From Phoronis australis (Eukaryota; Phoronida; Phoronidae), in contig NMRA01000055.1 of assembly GCA_002633005.1 (NCBI GenBank), forward strand, positions 1,078,557 through 1,100,751: DNA of 22,195 nt, written 5' to 3'. Positions within the stretch are counted from its first letter, which is position 1, and every line of letters starts with the position of its first letter. A model generated the notes under the pieces. That model was not told the DNA's origin and ran no database searches. It saw nothing but the letters and a program-made list of their open reading frames with translations. A program made the position numbers and the translations under genes. Below, in pieces: positions 1 to 8,911 of the stretch.

Positions 1-650
1 CATATTTACAACAATTTAGGACAACAAGTGCCAACATGCAGCTCAGGTAACATCCATAGAGTGAAGTGAGAGATACATAGAATATGGTCAGTAGCTGGTC
101 ATCACCATAGCTGCAGGGTTACAGAGCTCTGCATGTTATTCAGAGAATCAGTGGCATGCTGGTTCTGAATGGCCAATGACTCTTTAATGTACAGTAACTC
201 CTTATTGAGTTCTCTGCAGATAATACTAACAGAGTTGGCTTGGTGATTGTAGCTAATACAATGCCTATATACGTTACTTTTCTCTGAGGTGTAATGTTCC
301 TTCAACCTGTCACAGAGGCGTCTCTGTGTGAGTCCTACATTTATATAGAATTCCTTACAGTTGTCACATTCAACCTTATACACAACATTGCTCTTGTTCA
401 ATAAAGGGAAGGGTGACTTCAGCTTACACAGCATATTGGAAAGTTTCCGAAGGGGTTTGAAAACAACTATCAGTTCAACTGCTGGTTTTATGCAATGAAT
501 AAGGCGAGATAATTGGCGTTTCAATTTTATACTACTTGGCCCGGTGTAACCAAGAGAAACGAAAACTTTCTTTTTCTCGGGTCCAATAACAGCTATCTCA
601 TCTGCCTCATTCATTTGTGAAAGAAAGTGCCTATGTTTTTCCAGTTATTG
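1..650 (-). mobile_element. Penelope-like retroelement, 5'-truncated copy 1
   Basis: This is the 3' portion of a Penelope-like element (PLE) read on the minus strand. It holds the end of the polymerase ORF (614-102) and about 100 bp of 3' non-coding sequence that runs off the window. The non-coding part (about 20-100) and the last coding bases (to about 185) match a second copy at 14111-15295. The open frame ends at a stop at 645-647, and nothing resembling the reverse-transcriptase core lies further right. The copy is therefore 5'-truncated, as is usual for this target-primed class. It also preserves the empty insertion site (AT at 56-57) of the element found in copy 4. Confidence 0.88.
102..614 (-). 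pseudogene. PLE polymerase C-terminus with GIY-YIG endonuclease domain
   Basis: This 170-codon fragment is the C-terminal end of a Penelope-type polymerase. It holds the connector after the reverse transcriptase followed by the GIY-YIG endonuclease that nicks target DNA. Visible hallmarks are the segment KKVFVSLGYTGPSSIK near residues 15-30, then FKPLRKLSNMLCKL, NVVYKVECDNC (the GIY half with its cysteine pair), YINVGLTQRRLCDRLKEH (the YIG half with the conserved arginine), and ESLAIQNQHATDSLN at the end. The YIG half reads Y-I-N-V-G where relatives usually have Y-V/I-G, which suggests a small insertion. No reverse-transcriptase motifs remain, so the copy cannot be autonomous. The ATG at 614 is only the first methionine in the frame and not a real start. 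Family assignment is from motif recognition. Confidence 0.9.
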
Positions 651-1500
651 CGTTCCAATGGTTACCCTCGGAATTTTCTGAATAGCTGTAAAAGGCACCG
701 GATTCCAACCTGGCCTGTCTGTGCATGCGCAAAGTCGGATTGGGAAGAAATTTCACGGGGAAGAAATTTCACGTGACACCGGCTTACCAAATAACTCCAT
801 ACGTTCCGTTAAGTGTGTGAGCTTGTTCATGGCGCCTCTCTAGTATTTCTTCATTACTGTATTACTGTTCGAATTAATAGCCTGTAAAACTTAACGATCC
901 ACCTGCGAAGTCGGGACTGATGAGCTCTAGCTCGTCCTAAGTCGGCCCGGGGATTGCGAGATGCCATGTTGGCGTTTATTACTGAGCGTTCTGTTTCAAA
1001 ATGAATTATTCTCACCCTAACCAATACTTATATAAAACTGAAACAAAATCCGTCTAATTAGATGCAATTTGTAATGCCTTTGGAGTGTTCGTGAGTGCAA
1101 ATGATTTGAGAAGCCAGCAATGAATAAATCACTGCGTTACCGGCTTCAGCTGCAATAAAACTAATTGACGGGACACCGAGGCCGTGTGAGCTCATGCTAA
1201 TTGAGTGTTTGCTGGCAGAAACTGTTATGAAATAACTCGATTTTCATCCCACGGCCAGGTGTTAGGGGAATCTTTATTTACATTTACATTACTCAAATAA
1301 TAATAATTTTCAATGTAAAACTTCTGCCCTGACGGTGCTGTGGCCAAAGAGGAACTTGAATTCGCGGCCCCCGACGAGTAAGTAGATTTGCAGTTTCGTG
1401 GCTAATTCGCCAACATAATCACGTGCACATTACTTTGGCTCACTAGTATAGTATTTCCTTGACTGGAAGTTTAGTTTCCACTGAACTTTGACTGGTTTAT
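651..1500. other. No recognised gene
   Basis: I find no convincing exon here. Two small features are visible. One is a direct repeat of GGGAAGAAATTTCAC at about 739-770, where two units lie head to tail. The other is a hairpin at about 914-937, in which GGAC pairs with GTCC around GAGC-TCTA-GCTC. The stretch is locally more GC-rich (about 900-970 and 1320-1380) than most of the window. Confidence 0.5.
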
Positions 1501-1511
1501 GTTCGTGATGT

Positions 1512-1607
1512 CTGATCAGTTTCCGAGCCACTGGCCGGGATGACGAGACAATCCGGCCGGCAGCGACGGGCCTGATCGGGCTCCGAGCCACTGGCCAGGA
1601 TAACAAG
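1512..1607. repeat. 60-bp tandem duplication, two copies
   Basis: CTGATCAG..CCGAGCCACTGGCC at 1512 recurs as CTGATCGG..CCGAGCCACTGGCC at 1572, a spacing of 60 bp, with a few substitutions. The unit is GC-rich compared with its flanks. It has no known function. Confidence 0.8.
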
Positions 1608-1716
1608 CGTTTTGTGTTTAGAAATCACAAGTCTAAACAACACAGATCTAGGTTCTCCTGTCTGTATCTCACGGAATATACTTCGAAATTATCTCCGAAC
1701 AGACCGCAAACTCCTG

Positions 1717-2184
1717 CTACGCGGGGACCTTATTGGCCTGCCGAACTTTGTAGGCTACGGTGTGTCCAAATACCAATAAATCCGTAAGAGCAAAATAAAA
1801 CAACACGTTTTTATAAGAACTCGGTGTATTTAGTAAGAATTTTACATCGAAGTTTGATGATTTATTGGTGTTAAACGATGACTTCAAGCGATAAGCTGAC
1901 ACCAGTAACCCGTGTTGTGAACTGCTAAACAGACTGCGTGTGAAACCGATGACGTCATTGGATAATTTGCCGTCAGGTGTCAGGTAACGCAACCGTACGT
2001 GTCGTTCTGGAGTAGAACTACTCGATCTAAATTGATACAAATTAGGTTGTTTTTTGGGGTGGCATGCTCCTTTAAAATTTGATCCAGAATTCTTTGTACT
2101 TAGCTCTCTGCAGAAGATTTCCACGTGATTTGTCGCCTTTAACCTACCTTGTCCATTCGCTTTGCCCAAACTGACGCCAGCCAT
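1717..2184 (-). CDS. Orphan ORF of unknown function, possibly spurious
   Basis: An open frame of about 155 codons runs from an ATG at 2184, which has a good Kozak context (A at -3, G at +4), to a TAG at 1717-1719. It begins MAGVSLGKANGQGRLK and is basic and serine-rich in its first half, with a hydrophobic stretch (NVLFYFALTDLLVFG) near the end. I recognise no domain. It lies head-to-head with the CARD gene, its ATG about 210 bp from the CARD exon acceptor. Length and Kozak context are the only arguments for it. A chance ORF or a fragment of an unrecognised repeat is at least as likely. Confidence 0.2.
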   Translation of the reverse strand: MAGVSLGKANGQGRLKATNHVEIFCRELSTKNSGSNFKGACHPKKQPNLYQFRSSSSTPERHVRLRYLTPDGKLSNDVIGFTRSLFSSSQHGLLVSAYRLKSSFNTNKSSNFDVKFLLNTPSSYKNVLFYFALTDLLVFGHTVAYKVRQANKVPA

Positions 2185-2397
2185 AATCAAACACCAACGG
2201 GTACTTTAGAGCCTATAAGTGGTTAACCTACGTGAAAATAATCTCACCCATCAATACGTTGCACGTGACTCAAAGTTGCTTTAGGGCGACCTCACTTAAT
2301 GCACAAACTCTAGCAAATCAGCAATGAGGAATCCGGGCCCCTACGCCACCAAAGGTTTTGCTAGTGGTGTTTTTTAACATTTACACTTAATTCACAG

Positions 2398-2773
2398 GTG
2401 CACGTTGTTGTCATTACTAAAGGAGCATCGCAAGACCGGATCATGGATGGGCGTGACTTATGGCGTTTAAGACAAAACCAATCACTTCTCACTCAAGACA
2501 TTCCAACCACTGAAATTTGCCAGAAATTGATAAGTGGGCCGCATCGCCTTTTTAGACAAAATGACAAAGAAAGAGTCGAATCCCAACCTACGGCTATGGA
2601 GAAAAATTCATTATTGCTGGATATTCTTGGTACAAAAGGTCCCAAAGCATACGCGATATTCCGGTCATTTCTTGAGGAGCTAAGGCTGGATCATCTCGTT
2701 GAAGCTCTTGATGAGACTAAATTTACTGACTACATACCTGAAGGTACTGAAGTGACCGACTACGTACCTGGAG
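2398..2773 (+). CDS. Exon A: CARD domain
   Basis: The exon follows an acceptor ending TTAATTCACAG at 2397 and has 45 nt of open frame before the ATG at 2443. The CARD is recognised from its helix pattern: DLWRLRQNQSLLTQDI (helix 1), PTTEICQKLI (helix 2), an acidic and basic mid-region, and MEKNSLLLDILGTKGPKAY (residues 53-70), the typical core in which LLDIL leads to a conserved G-P-A turn. IFRSFLEELRLDHLVEAL then forms the last helices. CARDs of caspase-2/-9 and RAIDD-type adaptors share this core. After the CARD, the exon runs into repeated DYxPxG sequence encoded by the start of the minisatellite. It ends at the donor GGAG|GTAAGTGA, with GT at 2774-2775. Confidence 0.75.
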
Positions 2774-5700
2774 GTAAGTGACCGACCACGTACCTGGAGG
2801 TAAGTGACCGACTACGTACCTGGGGATAAGTGACTGACTACGTACCTGGAGGTAAGTGACCGCCTACGTACCTGGAGGTGAGTGACCGACTACGTGCCTG
2901 GAGGTAAATTGACTAGACCATCATTGGCGAAGATGACGCAGGCGCCCATAGACCTAATTCACGCGGAGGACATTAAAATCCAAACTGAGGCACACTGCGA
3001 TAAACAAAGCGAAAGTTGACATTGCCCGAGTTAAATGGCAGGTCTTTCGAGTCTAACCTGGATATTAAATCTTAAAAATGTGTCGACAATTAAACACAGA
3101 GACATCGAAAAATAGATTAGAGAACATGTCAATGCACAAAGAATTGTCTGATGAAAGGGTATAATTTCTTTGGGAAACTATTTTCGAAACATGAAAAGTG
3201 AATATGATCAAATTGCGGCGATGGTAGTGTTACGGATTACGTATTATGCTGAATGCAGGGTTACGCATCTTCTTGTAATTAAATTGTTGATAAAAAAGCT
3301 TTATACACGAACCAGGTCATCTGCTCGTATTGTTGACGAGTTGAAGATATATTCGACAGTGGTGGCTCATTGCATTTTGCTGCCATATGCAAGTAGTCAC
3401 ACCTGGTTTAATTTGTTGATCAAGAATGTTAACATCAAGCATAGCCTGATCCTGGTGAAGTAGGGACTACTGGGACTAATAGTTGATTTGTCATTGAACT
3501 GAAAGAATATTTGATGTTATTAAATATATTTTTAATTAAAATAAAAAACAGGCTCGTAAATGAAAATAAAAATTATTTGACCATCAATTCTGCTTTCTTG
3601 GTTTTAATAATCATTCTTGCTACTATTTCATGTGTCAAGTTTCAAATATCAATCTTGACCAATTTGAATTTTAAAATTAAATCACCTAATTCGTTCGCCC
3701 AAAGCATAACCTCGTTTTACAACTCGATTCAGTTAACTGGATGGAGCAATCACAGTTATCATGTTTTCAGGAGCCTCGTTCATCCGAGGCCGCGGAAAGG
3801 TGCCTGTGCCTTCTGAAAGAGTTTTTCGCTGACTGAGGGGAAAAATTTACCTCCCGATCACCATCAATAGCACCTCCGCCGATTGCAAGCTCTCATAGGC
3901 TTTGTCTCAGTTTAAAGTAACATTTTATGCTCTTTCAAATTGTCACCTGTGTGGTTACAGGTGATTTGAACTTTGGATCGATAGGGGAATTTTTAGGCCT
4001 CGTGGGGTAATTTCGCGTGACTTTTTAATATTTTTAGAGGGAAATAGGGCCGATATTCGGCCCCAAAATCGAGGGATTGAGGGCCTTGTCCTTTTTGGAA
4101 AGAAAAAATGCATCATGTTTCAACCCGTAGTCATGAGCCTGGCTGGCCGAAGATTCTCCGGTAGTTGCTATCGATGCTTGACAACCGAGATGCGACAAAA
4201 TATGATCTTAACTTTTCGAAAACAGTTATAAATTTTACACAGACATATTTTCCTTCGTCGTGGCGTATGGCAACGACCCAATGCTTCCGAACCTCAACGT
4301 CCTTAGGGATTGTAAAGCAGACAGCTGAGTGTCCGTATTTTTTCTAGCCGTTCGAGTAACGCGGCCCTACACCACTATGCCGATATATATAATAAGCTAA
4401 CACAGCTATCGTAGCGAGCCTCGTTTTGGAACGCGCCTCCTGTCGGCGTGAATTGGGTCTATATGCGAACAAAGAACAGGCGTACGTGTACGTTCAGCAA
4501 GGTTATGACCTACGCTTGGACCAAGCTAAAATCTAGCTAAAGTTGTGTGTCCTCATTTAAAATACACAGTAATATCTCAAGTTATCTCACGAAATTTTGC
4601 TTTTTAGCGAGGCCCCAGCGTTATTGAACAGGAGGCTGATTTGTTTGCTTATTTGCAGGGATTTTACGATAAGTGCCAATAGCCCTTCAGAACGCACTTT
4701 CTGCAATTATCGTGGAATTAAAATAAATTAGATTGAAGTAAATTACGTACTACTATAAATAGTTTTAAGTTGTAGTATGGACATTTTAAAGTTGGTTTGG
4801 AGTTTTTAATATGTTTATCAATTTATAAGAATTCACATCAAATTAGTTACTTGTCTGGTTTTGCTTCGTTGGTAATTTCTTTGACGAACCATAATGTACT
4901 GTAGCTCATATGGGGGTAATGAATTAATGGTTTAATGGGTTGAAATTGAAATACACGATGTAGTATTACTGTTGTCTGTTCTTTGAATACTATCGTGGGT
5001 GGCGTAGCACTCATGGGAGCGCTATAGCCACCCATGGCCATAATAGCCGGCCCAGCACTGAAATAAATGGGTTGGGGGAGGCTATAGCTCCCCAGCATCT
5101 TATGGTGTACTGCCCATGAATATGCGTTGTAGTTTTATGCTGCATTACAGAGCAGATTCTTCTTCTAGGCCAGGATATAAATCCAAAAAATGTACATATT
5201 AACATGGCTGAAAGCATACGAGCACCGGAGAACAGACGATCTGGAATTGGGATGTTTTTTGGCTACTTGACTGGGAAATCTCCAGTAAGTATTCAAAGCT
5301 TGATCACGTTGACGAGCCTGTCTTGCGATTCATATGGACCTGACATACAGTGTATCATTTGCACGACTACTTCATAATGTCAAAGACTTAGTGTTAATAA
5401 ACCCTTTGCCTCTAACATGAACAGGAAACGAGACATCCGTGTTCCGCAAATACGTATGATGCATGCATCTTTCGACTACATTCCATCCCCGAAAGTTAAA
5501 AAATATACCTTTTAAAATAAACCTCAGTCACCTGAATCGCTCTCATTTCTTTTTGTACGTGACCTCATGTCCTGTGCAAATACATGTAGGTTCTAAATTC
5601 AAATAACGGTGACATTGGTTCTATAAATTCTCTCAACTGTAAGTAAAGGTTATAGAGTCTGGAAATTCCTAGAAATTTGGTCTTACCCTACCACTTCACA

Positions 5701-7194
5701 ATTATACATTGCGCTTTTCAACCATTTTTCTATTTTTTCGGTTTCCTAGTTTTTCTGACCTTTAAGGAATTCTTCTGCAATTTGAATTCTAGTAAAATCT
5801 CGTATAGTTCTCTTTGCGTACATTAGTTGTTCGAGATTATATGCATTTCTTTTCAGAGTGCAGCTTTTCAACGTTGAACGATTGCTCAGTTCAAATCAGC
5901 CCGTACTTTGAATAATTAATCTTGCTTGAACTTTCACCTGCATGCCTTGGGTGAGATGAATGAGAGTTTCTGGTGCGCCCAGTACCCAAAGTTTATTATC
6001 TGTTACACCTATAATTAGGGACATGTATTGAATGATGTCGAATTGCTTTTCTGGCTTCTCGAGGGTTTGAGCTACCTCAGTTTTGGGGGGTCATTTTGGG
6101 GTCACTGCCGGGTCTTTCCTGAGAGTGGTTTGCCTGTCATGGGTCATTCGATCAGTGCTCAATAGGACACGATTGTTCATTTTAAATCAGTTTTCGTTGA
6201 CTCAGAGTGCAGTGCCGGGTTGCACGAAACAGTCCCAAATAGGGATTCAGCTAAGTATCCTAAATTTTTTGTGTATCTGTATTTTTGTTTGCTCAGAGAT
6301 CTAATATTTTTCTACCACTTCATCTTTATTATGACCTCTTCATCGACTTATGGCAATTTCAAAAAATAAATAGGGACTTGGTCCTTAGGTTAGGGGCATT
6401 GCATAAAAAGATCTCTAAATATTTTTAATAATATTGCGAATAAAATGTCTGAAGTCGTACTTCAAGTCTCGCTTGATGAACAAAAATGACAAAATGAAAA
6501 TAAAACAATGAAATTAGGTTTTACTTGATAAATACAACACTCGATCAAAACTCAGTCGAGCAGACAGCCAAAAGCTCAGTGCAAACTCTCACCGTAAATC
6601 TCGGGGTCGCAAGCTATAACGATAAAATACATTGATCAAGCGAAAGAGTTGACCTTCCAGGGCCCTGACGTGCGGTTCATGCTATTAGTGCTTTTGGTCG
6701 TCAGTTTATTTAAGCGTATTGGAATCTAAAAATTGCGATATAGATTGGTGCAAACATGCAAAATGTTGGTTTGTCCATTGGTTACACATGCATATATTAT
6801 ATTTTTTCAGGCCAGATATGAAGTTTTCTTTGAAAGTCTCAATACCCGTGAACGCCTCCCGGATGGTGACCGTGTCATTGTGATAACTTCTGAAGGAACG
6901 TGTTCTAAGGATCGCGTCCAGCTGTCGCTTGAGCTTGGTAAAAGTATCACCTGGTGGAAAGCAATCAAACTGCTTCCGAAAACCAAGTCAAAATATGGTC
7001 CGTTTTTGGTTGAAATTCAAGACGACCAACTACCGGTTCAATTCGAAATAGACTTAACTGTTCTTGAGAACAATCACGTGTTGCTTTGCAAAGCGAAGAC
7101 ACTTGGCATTAAAAAGACGATGTACGTTATATCAGACGCTGCATTTTCAATGAAAGGAGGAAATCGTTACACATTTCAATGGGAGCAAGACTAA
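2443..7194 (+). CDS. CARD-domain protein, three coding exons (predicted 276 aa)
   Basis: Proposed join: 2443-2773, 5169-5284, 6811-7194 (831 nt including the TAA stop). The first intron is phase 1 and the second phase 0. Both junctions keep the frame, and every border has a consensus GT donor and a pyrimidine-rich AG acceptor. Residues about 3-90 form a CARD, the six-helix death-fold domain that recruits caspases or other adaptors through CARD-CARD contacts in apoptosis and innate immune signalling. Residues 91-149 are a charged linker, and 150-276 are an unrecognised, probably beta-rich C-terminal part. A role as a cytoplasmic adaptor or inhibitor is inference from the CARD alone. The ATG at 2443 has a strong Kozak context (A at -3, G at +4). 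The frame is open back to the exon's acceptor, so further upstream coding exons cannot be excluded. The gene model rests on splice and frame logic only, without transcript evidence. Confidence 0.6.
2728..2913 (+). repeat. 26-bp minisatellite spanning the exon A donor
   Basis: Six 26-bp units (2758-2913) follow a diverged 30-bp first unit (2728-2757). The unit is GACTACGTACCTGGAGGTAA followed by GTGACC. Units 2, 3 and 5 contain the exact donor GGAGGTAAGT, unit 6 has GGAGGTGAGT and unit 7 has GGAGGTAAAT. Unit 4 reads GGGGATAAGT and has lost its GT. Unit 1 has GAAGGTACTG. The GT positions are 2744, 2774, 2800, 2852, 2878 and 2904. The first units are coding (DYIPEGTEVTDYVPG), and the rest fall in the intron or an extended exon. 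Confidence 0.97.
2950..4460 (+). mobile_element. Non-autonomous TIR element, copy A (1511 bp)
   Basis: The left end reads AGACCTAATTCACGC. The right end, reverse-complemented, reads AGACCCAATTCACGC, so the ends form inverted repeats. Both sides are flanked by AT (2948-2949 and 4461-4462). Most of its length matches, in inverted orientation, copy B at 14152-15172. Examples are the segments around 3300-3440 (ACCAGGTCATCTG, GACGAGTTGAAGATATATTC) and 3985-4345. No transposase is visible. Short open frames exist (3170-3463, 4165-4347), but indels between the copies are not multiples of three, so they are not conserved coding sequence. It lies in the first intron of the CARD gene, 36 bp after the minisatellite. 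Superfamily not assigned. Confidence 0.85.
3463..3975 (+). other. Segment present in copy A but not copy B
   Basis: Alignment with copy B breaks after GGTGAAGTAGG near 3463 and resumes at about 3980 (GGGGAATTTTTAGGCCTCG). Copy B has only about 40 bp of different sequence there. The segment is AT-rich at first and then holds two perfect hairpins: GCCTCG/CGAGGC around 3774-3791, and TCACCTGT/ACAGGTGA at 3943-3964. It is either an insertion into copy A or part of the ancestral element deleted from copy B. I could not find clear target duplications at its edges. Confidence 0.55.
4461..5168 (+). other. Rest of CARD-gene intron 1
   Basis: Unique-looking AT-rich intron sequence with no recognised gene. 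The ORFs on the opposite strand here lack any domain. Close to its end lies the inverted repeat at 5015-5093. The intron ends in a good polypyrimidine tract and acceptor, GATTCTTCTTCTAG at 5155-5168. Confidence 0.5.
5015..5093. repeat. Inverted repeat just upstream of exon B
   Basis: The left arm GGGAGCGCTATAGCCACCC (5015-5033) and right arm GGGGGAGGCTATAGCTCCC (5074-5093) are reverse complements apart from one mismatch and a two-base bulge. They are separated by about 40 bp. The right arm ends about 75 nt before the exon B acceptor, so the hairpin could form in pre-mRNA near the branch-point region. It may also be the remains of a small foldback element. Confidence 0.7.
5169..5284 (+). CDS. 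Exon B: linker of the CARD protein
   Basis: The acceptor TTCTTCTTCTAG is followed by GCC. The first two bases complete the split glycine codon from exon A, and the frame then reads QDINPKNVHIN, MAESIRAPENRR, SGIGMFFGYLTGKSP. The exon ends at CCA|GTAAGTAT (GT at 5285-5286), phase 0, matching exon C. The frame contains an ATG at 5204 (residue 123) with an ideal Kozak context (AACATGG). About 25 bp upstream is the TATA-like GATATAAAT at 5174-5182, so a CARD-less start inside this exon is possible. The short hydrophobic run GMFFGYL is too short for a membrane segment. Confidence 0.55.
5285..6810 (+). other. CARD-gene intron 2, nothing else recognised
   Basis: AT-rich sequence of about 1.5 kb with no recognised gene or repeat. 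The open frame at 6083-6304 has no domain and no coding character. The end of the intron is a strong tract, TATTATATTTTTTCAG at 6795-6810. Confidence 0.5.
6811..7194 (+). CDS. Exon C: unrecognised C-terminal part of the CARD protein
   Basis: This terminal coding exon starts in phase 0 directly after TTTTTTCAG and gives 127 residues to a TAA at 7192-7194. It begins ARYEVFFESLNTRERLPDGD and alternates hydrophobic and polar residues in a way that suggests beta strands (VIVITSEG, FLVEIQDDQLPVQFEIDLTV, HVLLCKAKTL, MYVISDAAFS). It ends NRYTFQWEQD. I see no catalytic motif, zinc site, signal peptide or membrane helix. The codon pattern is clean, with no internal stops, unlike the degraded repeats around it, which supports a functional exon. 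The domain family is unknown to me. Confidence 0.65.
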   Translation, partial: ARYEVFFESLNTRERLPDGDRVIVITSEGTCSKDRVQLSLELGKSITWWKAIKLLPKTKSKYGPFLVEIQDDQLPVQFEIDLTVLENNHVLLCKAKTLGIKKTMYVISDAAFSMKGGNRYTFQWEQD

Positions 7195-7639
7195 CACCGG
7201 AATATTTGCTGCTTGATGCGCCATTTGTTAAACATGATAGTGCAGCTAGTGTGTGTTCTGGTTTCTAGGTAATTGTTGTGATAGCCTATACTTGCTAGTT
7301 AAATCCTACTTAACAATGTTATTAACAGATATTAATAAGGACTTCCCCATCCAGATCTCTGAACCAAAGACAATGCTCTGTAACCCCGGTCAATCTTAAG
7401 AAGTTTGGAGAAAATTTGAAAACTCCGTACAAAGTCTGCTTAACCGGCACGCGTGAGCTACTGTTCAGAGTGGGGAAAGAACAGCCGCCGAGAACCGTAA
7501 TACCTATTCTGCGACATTGCCAGTTTGTGTTTTTGTTTGAATTCTGTCGTTATCAATCTAGTGAGAAGCCAACGGTGCATGATCAGGGGAGATAATGAGA
7601 ATTGGGTTTATTAGGATTTCAAAGTAGGGCAACCTGTTT

Positions 7640-7645
7640 AATAAA
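7640..7645 (+). promoter_or_regulatory. Candidate poly(A) signal of the CARD gene
   Basis: AATAAA, followed by the T-rich stretch ATTTTGGTTTC, lies about 450 bp after the stop codon of exon C. It is the first canonical hexamer I noticed downstream. The sequence between the stop and this site (7195-7640) is otherwise featureless and would be 3' UTR. Confidence 0.4.
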
Positions 7646-7839
7646 ATTTTGGTTTCAGGAGCATACCCACAAGGTTGATACGACGTTGTCACTACTAATC
7701 CCAATCCAATACAATTAAATGCGAATGGTGAAAATAATTATACGGGAATTTTCGTACTACCGGTAGCTACTAAACTACTAGTAAATGCTCCGCTGACTGC
7801 TCGGGCAAGCAACAACGTGTACAGGGTACATCCCAAGGC

Positions 7840-8052
7840 CCGCTAGGCAGGGTTTCAAAAATAGCTATGGGACTCAAAAACCAAATATTTACCTTGTACG
7901 CCATGTGCCAGAAATACATCAGCAGGACAGGAGGTCGCTCTGATTGTACATTCGTAGATTTTGCTAAAGCGTTGGATACAATTTATCATATTAGCATTAT
8001 TTTTTATGAAAAACATCTGTTAAAACGTAAAAGGACACTAAACTTGTTTAGA
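7840..8052 (+). pseudogene. LINE reverse-transcriptase fragment
   Basis: The frame at 7867-8052 reads NQIFTLYAMCQKYISRTGGR, then CTFVDFAKALDTIYH. This matches the segment of non-LTR retrotransposon reverse transcriptase from the DQIFTL helix to motif A (FVDFxKAFDT), including the catalytic aspartate of motif A. Just upstream, in another frame, AGFQK corresponds to the QAGFR element that normally precedes it, so there is a frameshift at about 7860. The frame ends at a TGA at 8053, and the remaining reverse-transcriptase motifs are absent. It is a short, dead relic of an RTE/CR1/L2-like element. The clade cannot be fixed from this length. Confidence 0.7.
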
Positions 8053-8055
8053 TGA

Positions 8056-8911
8056 TTTCAACCAATCCTCGTTCTGTCACCTGCTCATGCATCATTGGCA
8101 TCAATCTTCCATGTTAAAGACAGGAATCAAGTAAAAACTCATACTCCCTTTCTCACAAAGTGGATATTGTGGTCCTTGGTGGGTGATATTTTGCCTCAGT
8201 TACCGTGTAATTCGCCAAAAGCGTAGGCCACGCTTTCCCATTGAGCATACTTTTTAAAGAGTTTTCAAACCTTCCTCCAAACTTTTGAGGTCTGTCGCCG
8301 TTACGGAGCATTATTTTGTTTTTGAGAACTGGATAGGAAAGTCGTTTTTAGTATCTGTTAACAGGTCATACCAGGATTTGCTATCATTATAGCATACACG
8401 ATACGTGATTAAATCCTACAATCAATGTACGGCAAATTGCGTACTTGCATAAAAACACCACAAGGTCTCACTAACTATTTGCATTGTGAAATAGGGACAC
8501 GGATAAGTCCTTTCTTATTTTTGATGTAATTAAATGCATTTTCGGACAATGTTAAAACGGCTTCTATACGAGATATATCTGAGACAGACGACATACCATA
8601 TTCATTTATTACTGTACATGTGTGTAGGCTATATGATGTTATATGGTGCTTCGCACCGGTACCAACTAGTGTAACGGAATCAGGTTAGCCGGGTTTACAC
8701 TAGACATGGGAAGTTGCCCTGGCGATACATGCTTAACTTAGGAAACAAAAATATTACCTAAAAACTGTGCTGTTATCTATATTTTTAAGTATTATTTGCT
8801 ATTATCATCCAATTTTTTTCTTTATCGAATTTTTGTTGAACGCCGTTGTTATAGTTATTTCACCGTACACAAATGTGATGGTGGTAATACCATGAAGTAG
8901 ATACACACTTT
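8056..8911. other. No recognised gene
   Basis: AT-rich sequence with stops in all frames. I see no repeat family, RNA gene or exon that I could support. Confidence 0.5.

Noticed and set aside
914-945. CTGATGA followed by a hairpin, looking like a second hammerhead ribozyme
   Set aside because: The second core box (GAAA) is missing after the hairpin; TCCTAAG follows instead, and no PLE sequence surrounds it.
3170-3463. 97-codon ORF, with a similar frame in copy B, as a conserved protein
   Set aside because: The similarity is at DNA level within an inverted-repeat element; indels between the copies shift the frame and there is no known domain.
4847-5217. Two overlapping minus-strand ORFs
   Set aside because: They overlap intron 1 and exon B antisense, contain the inverted repeat, and show no domain.
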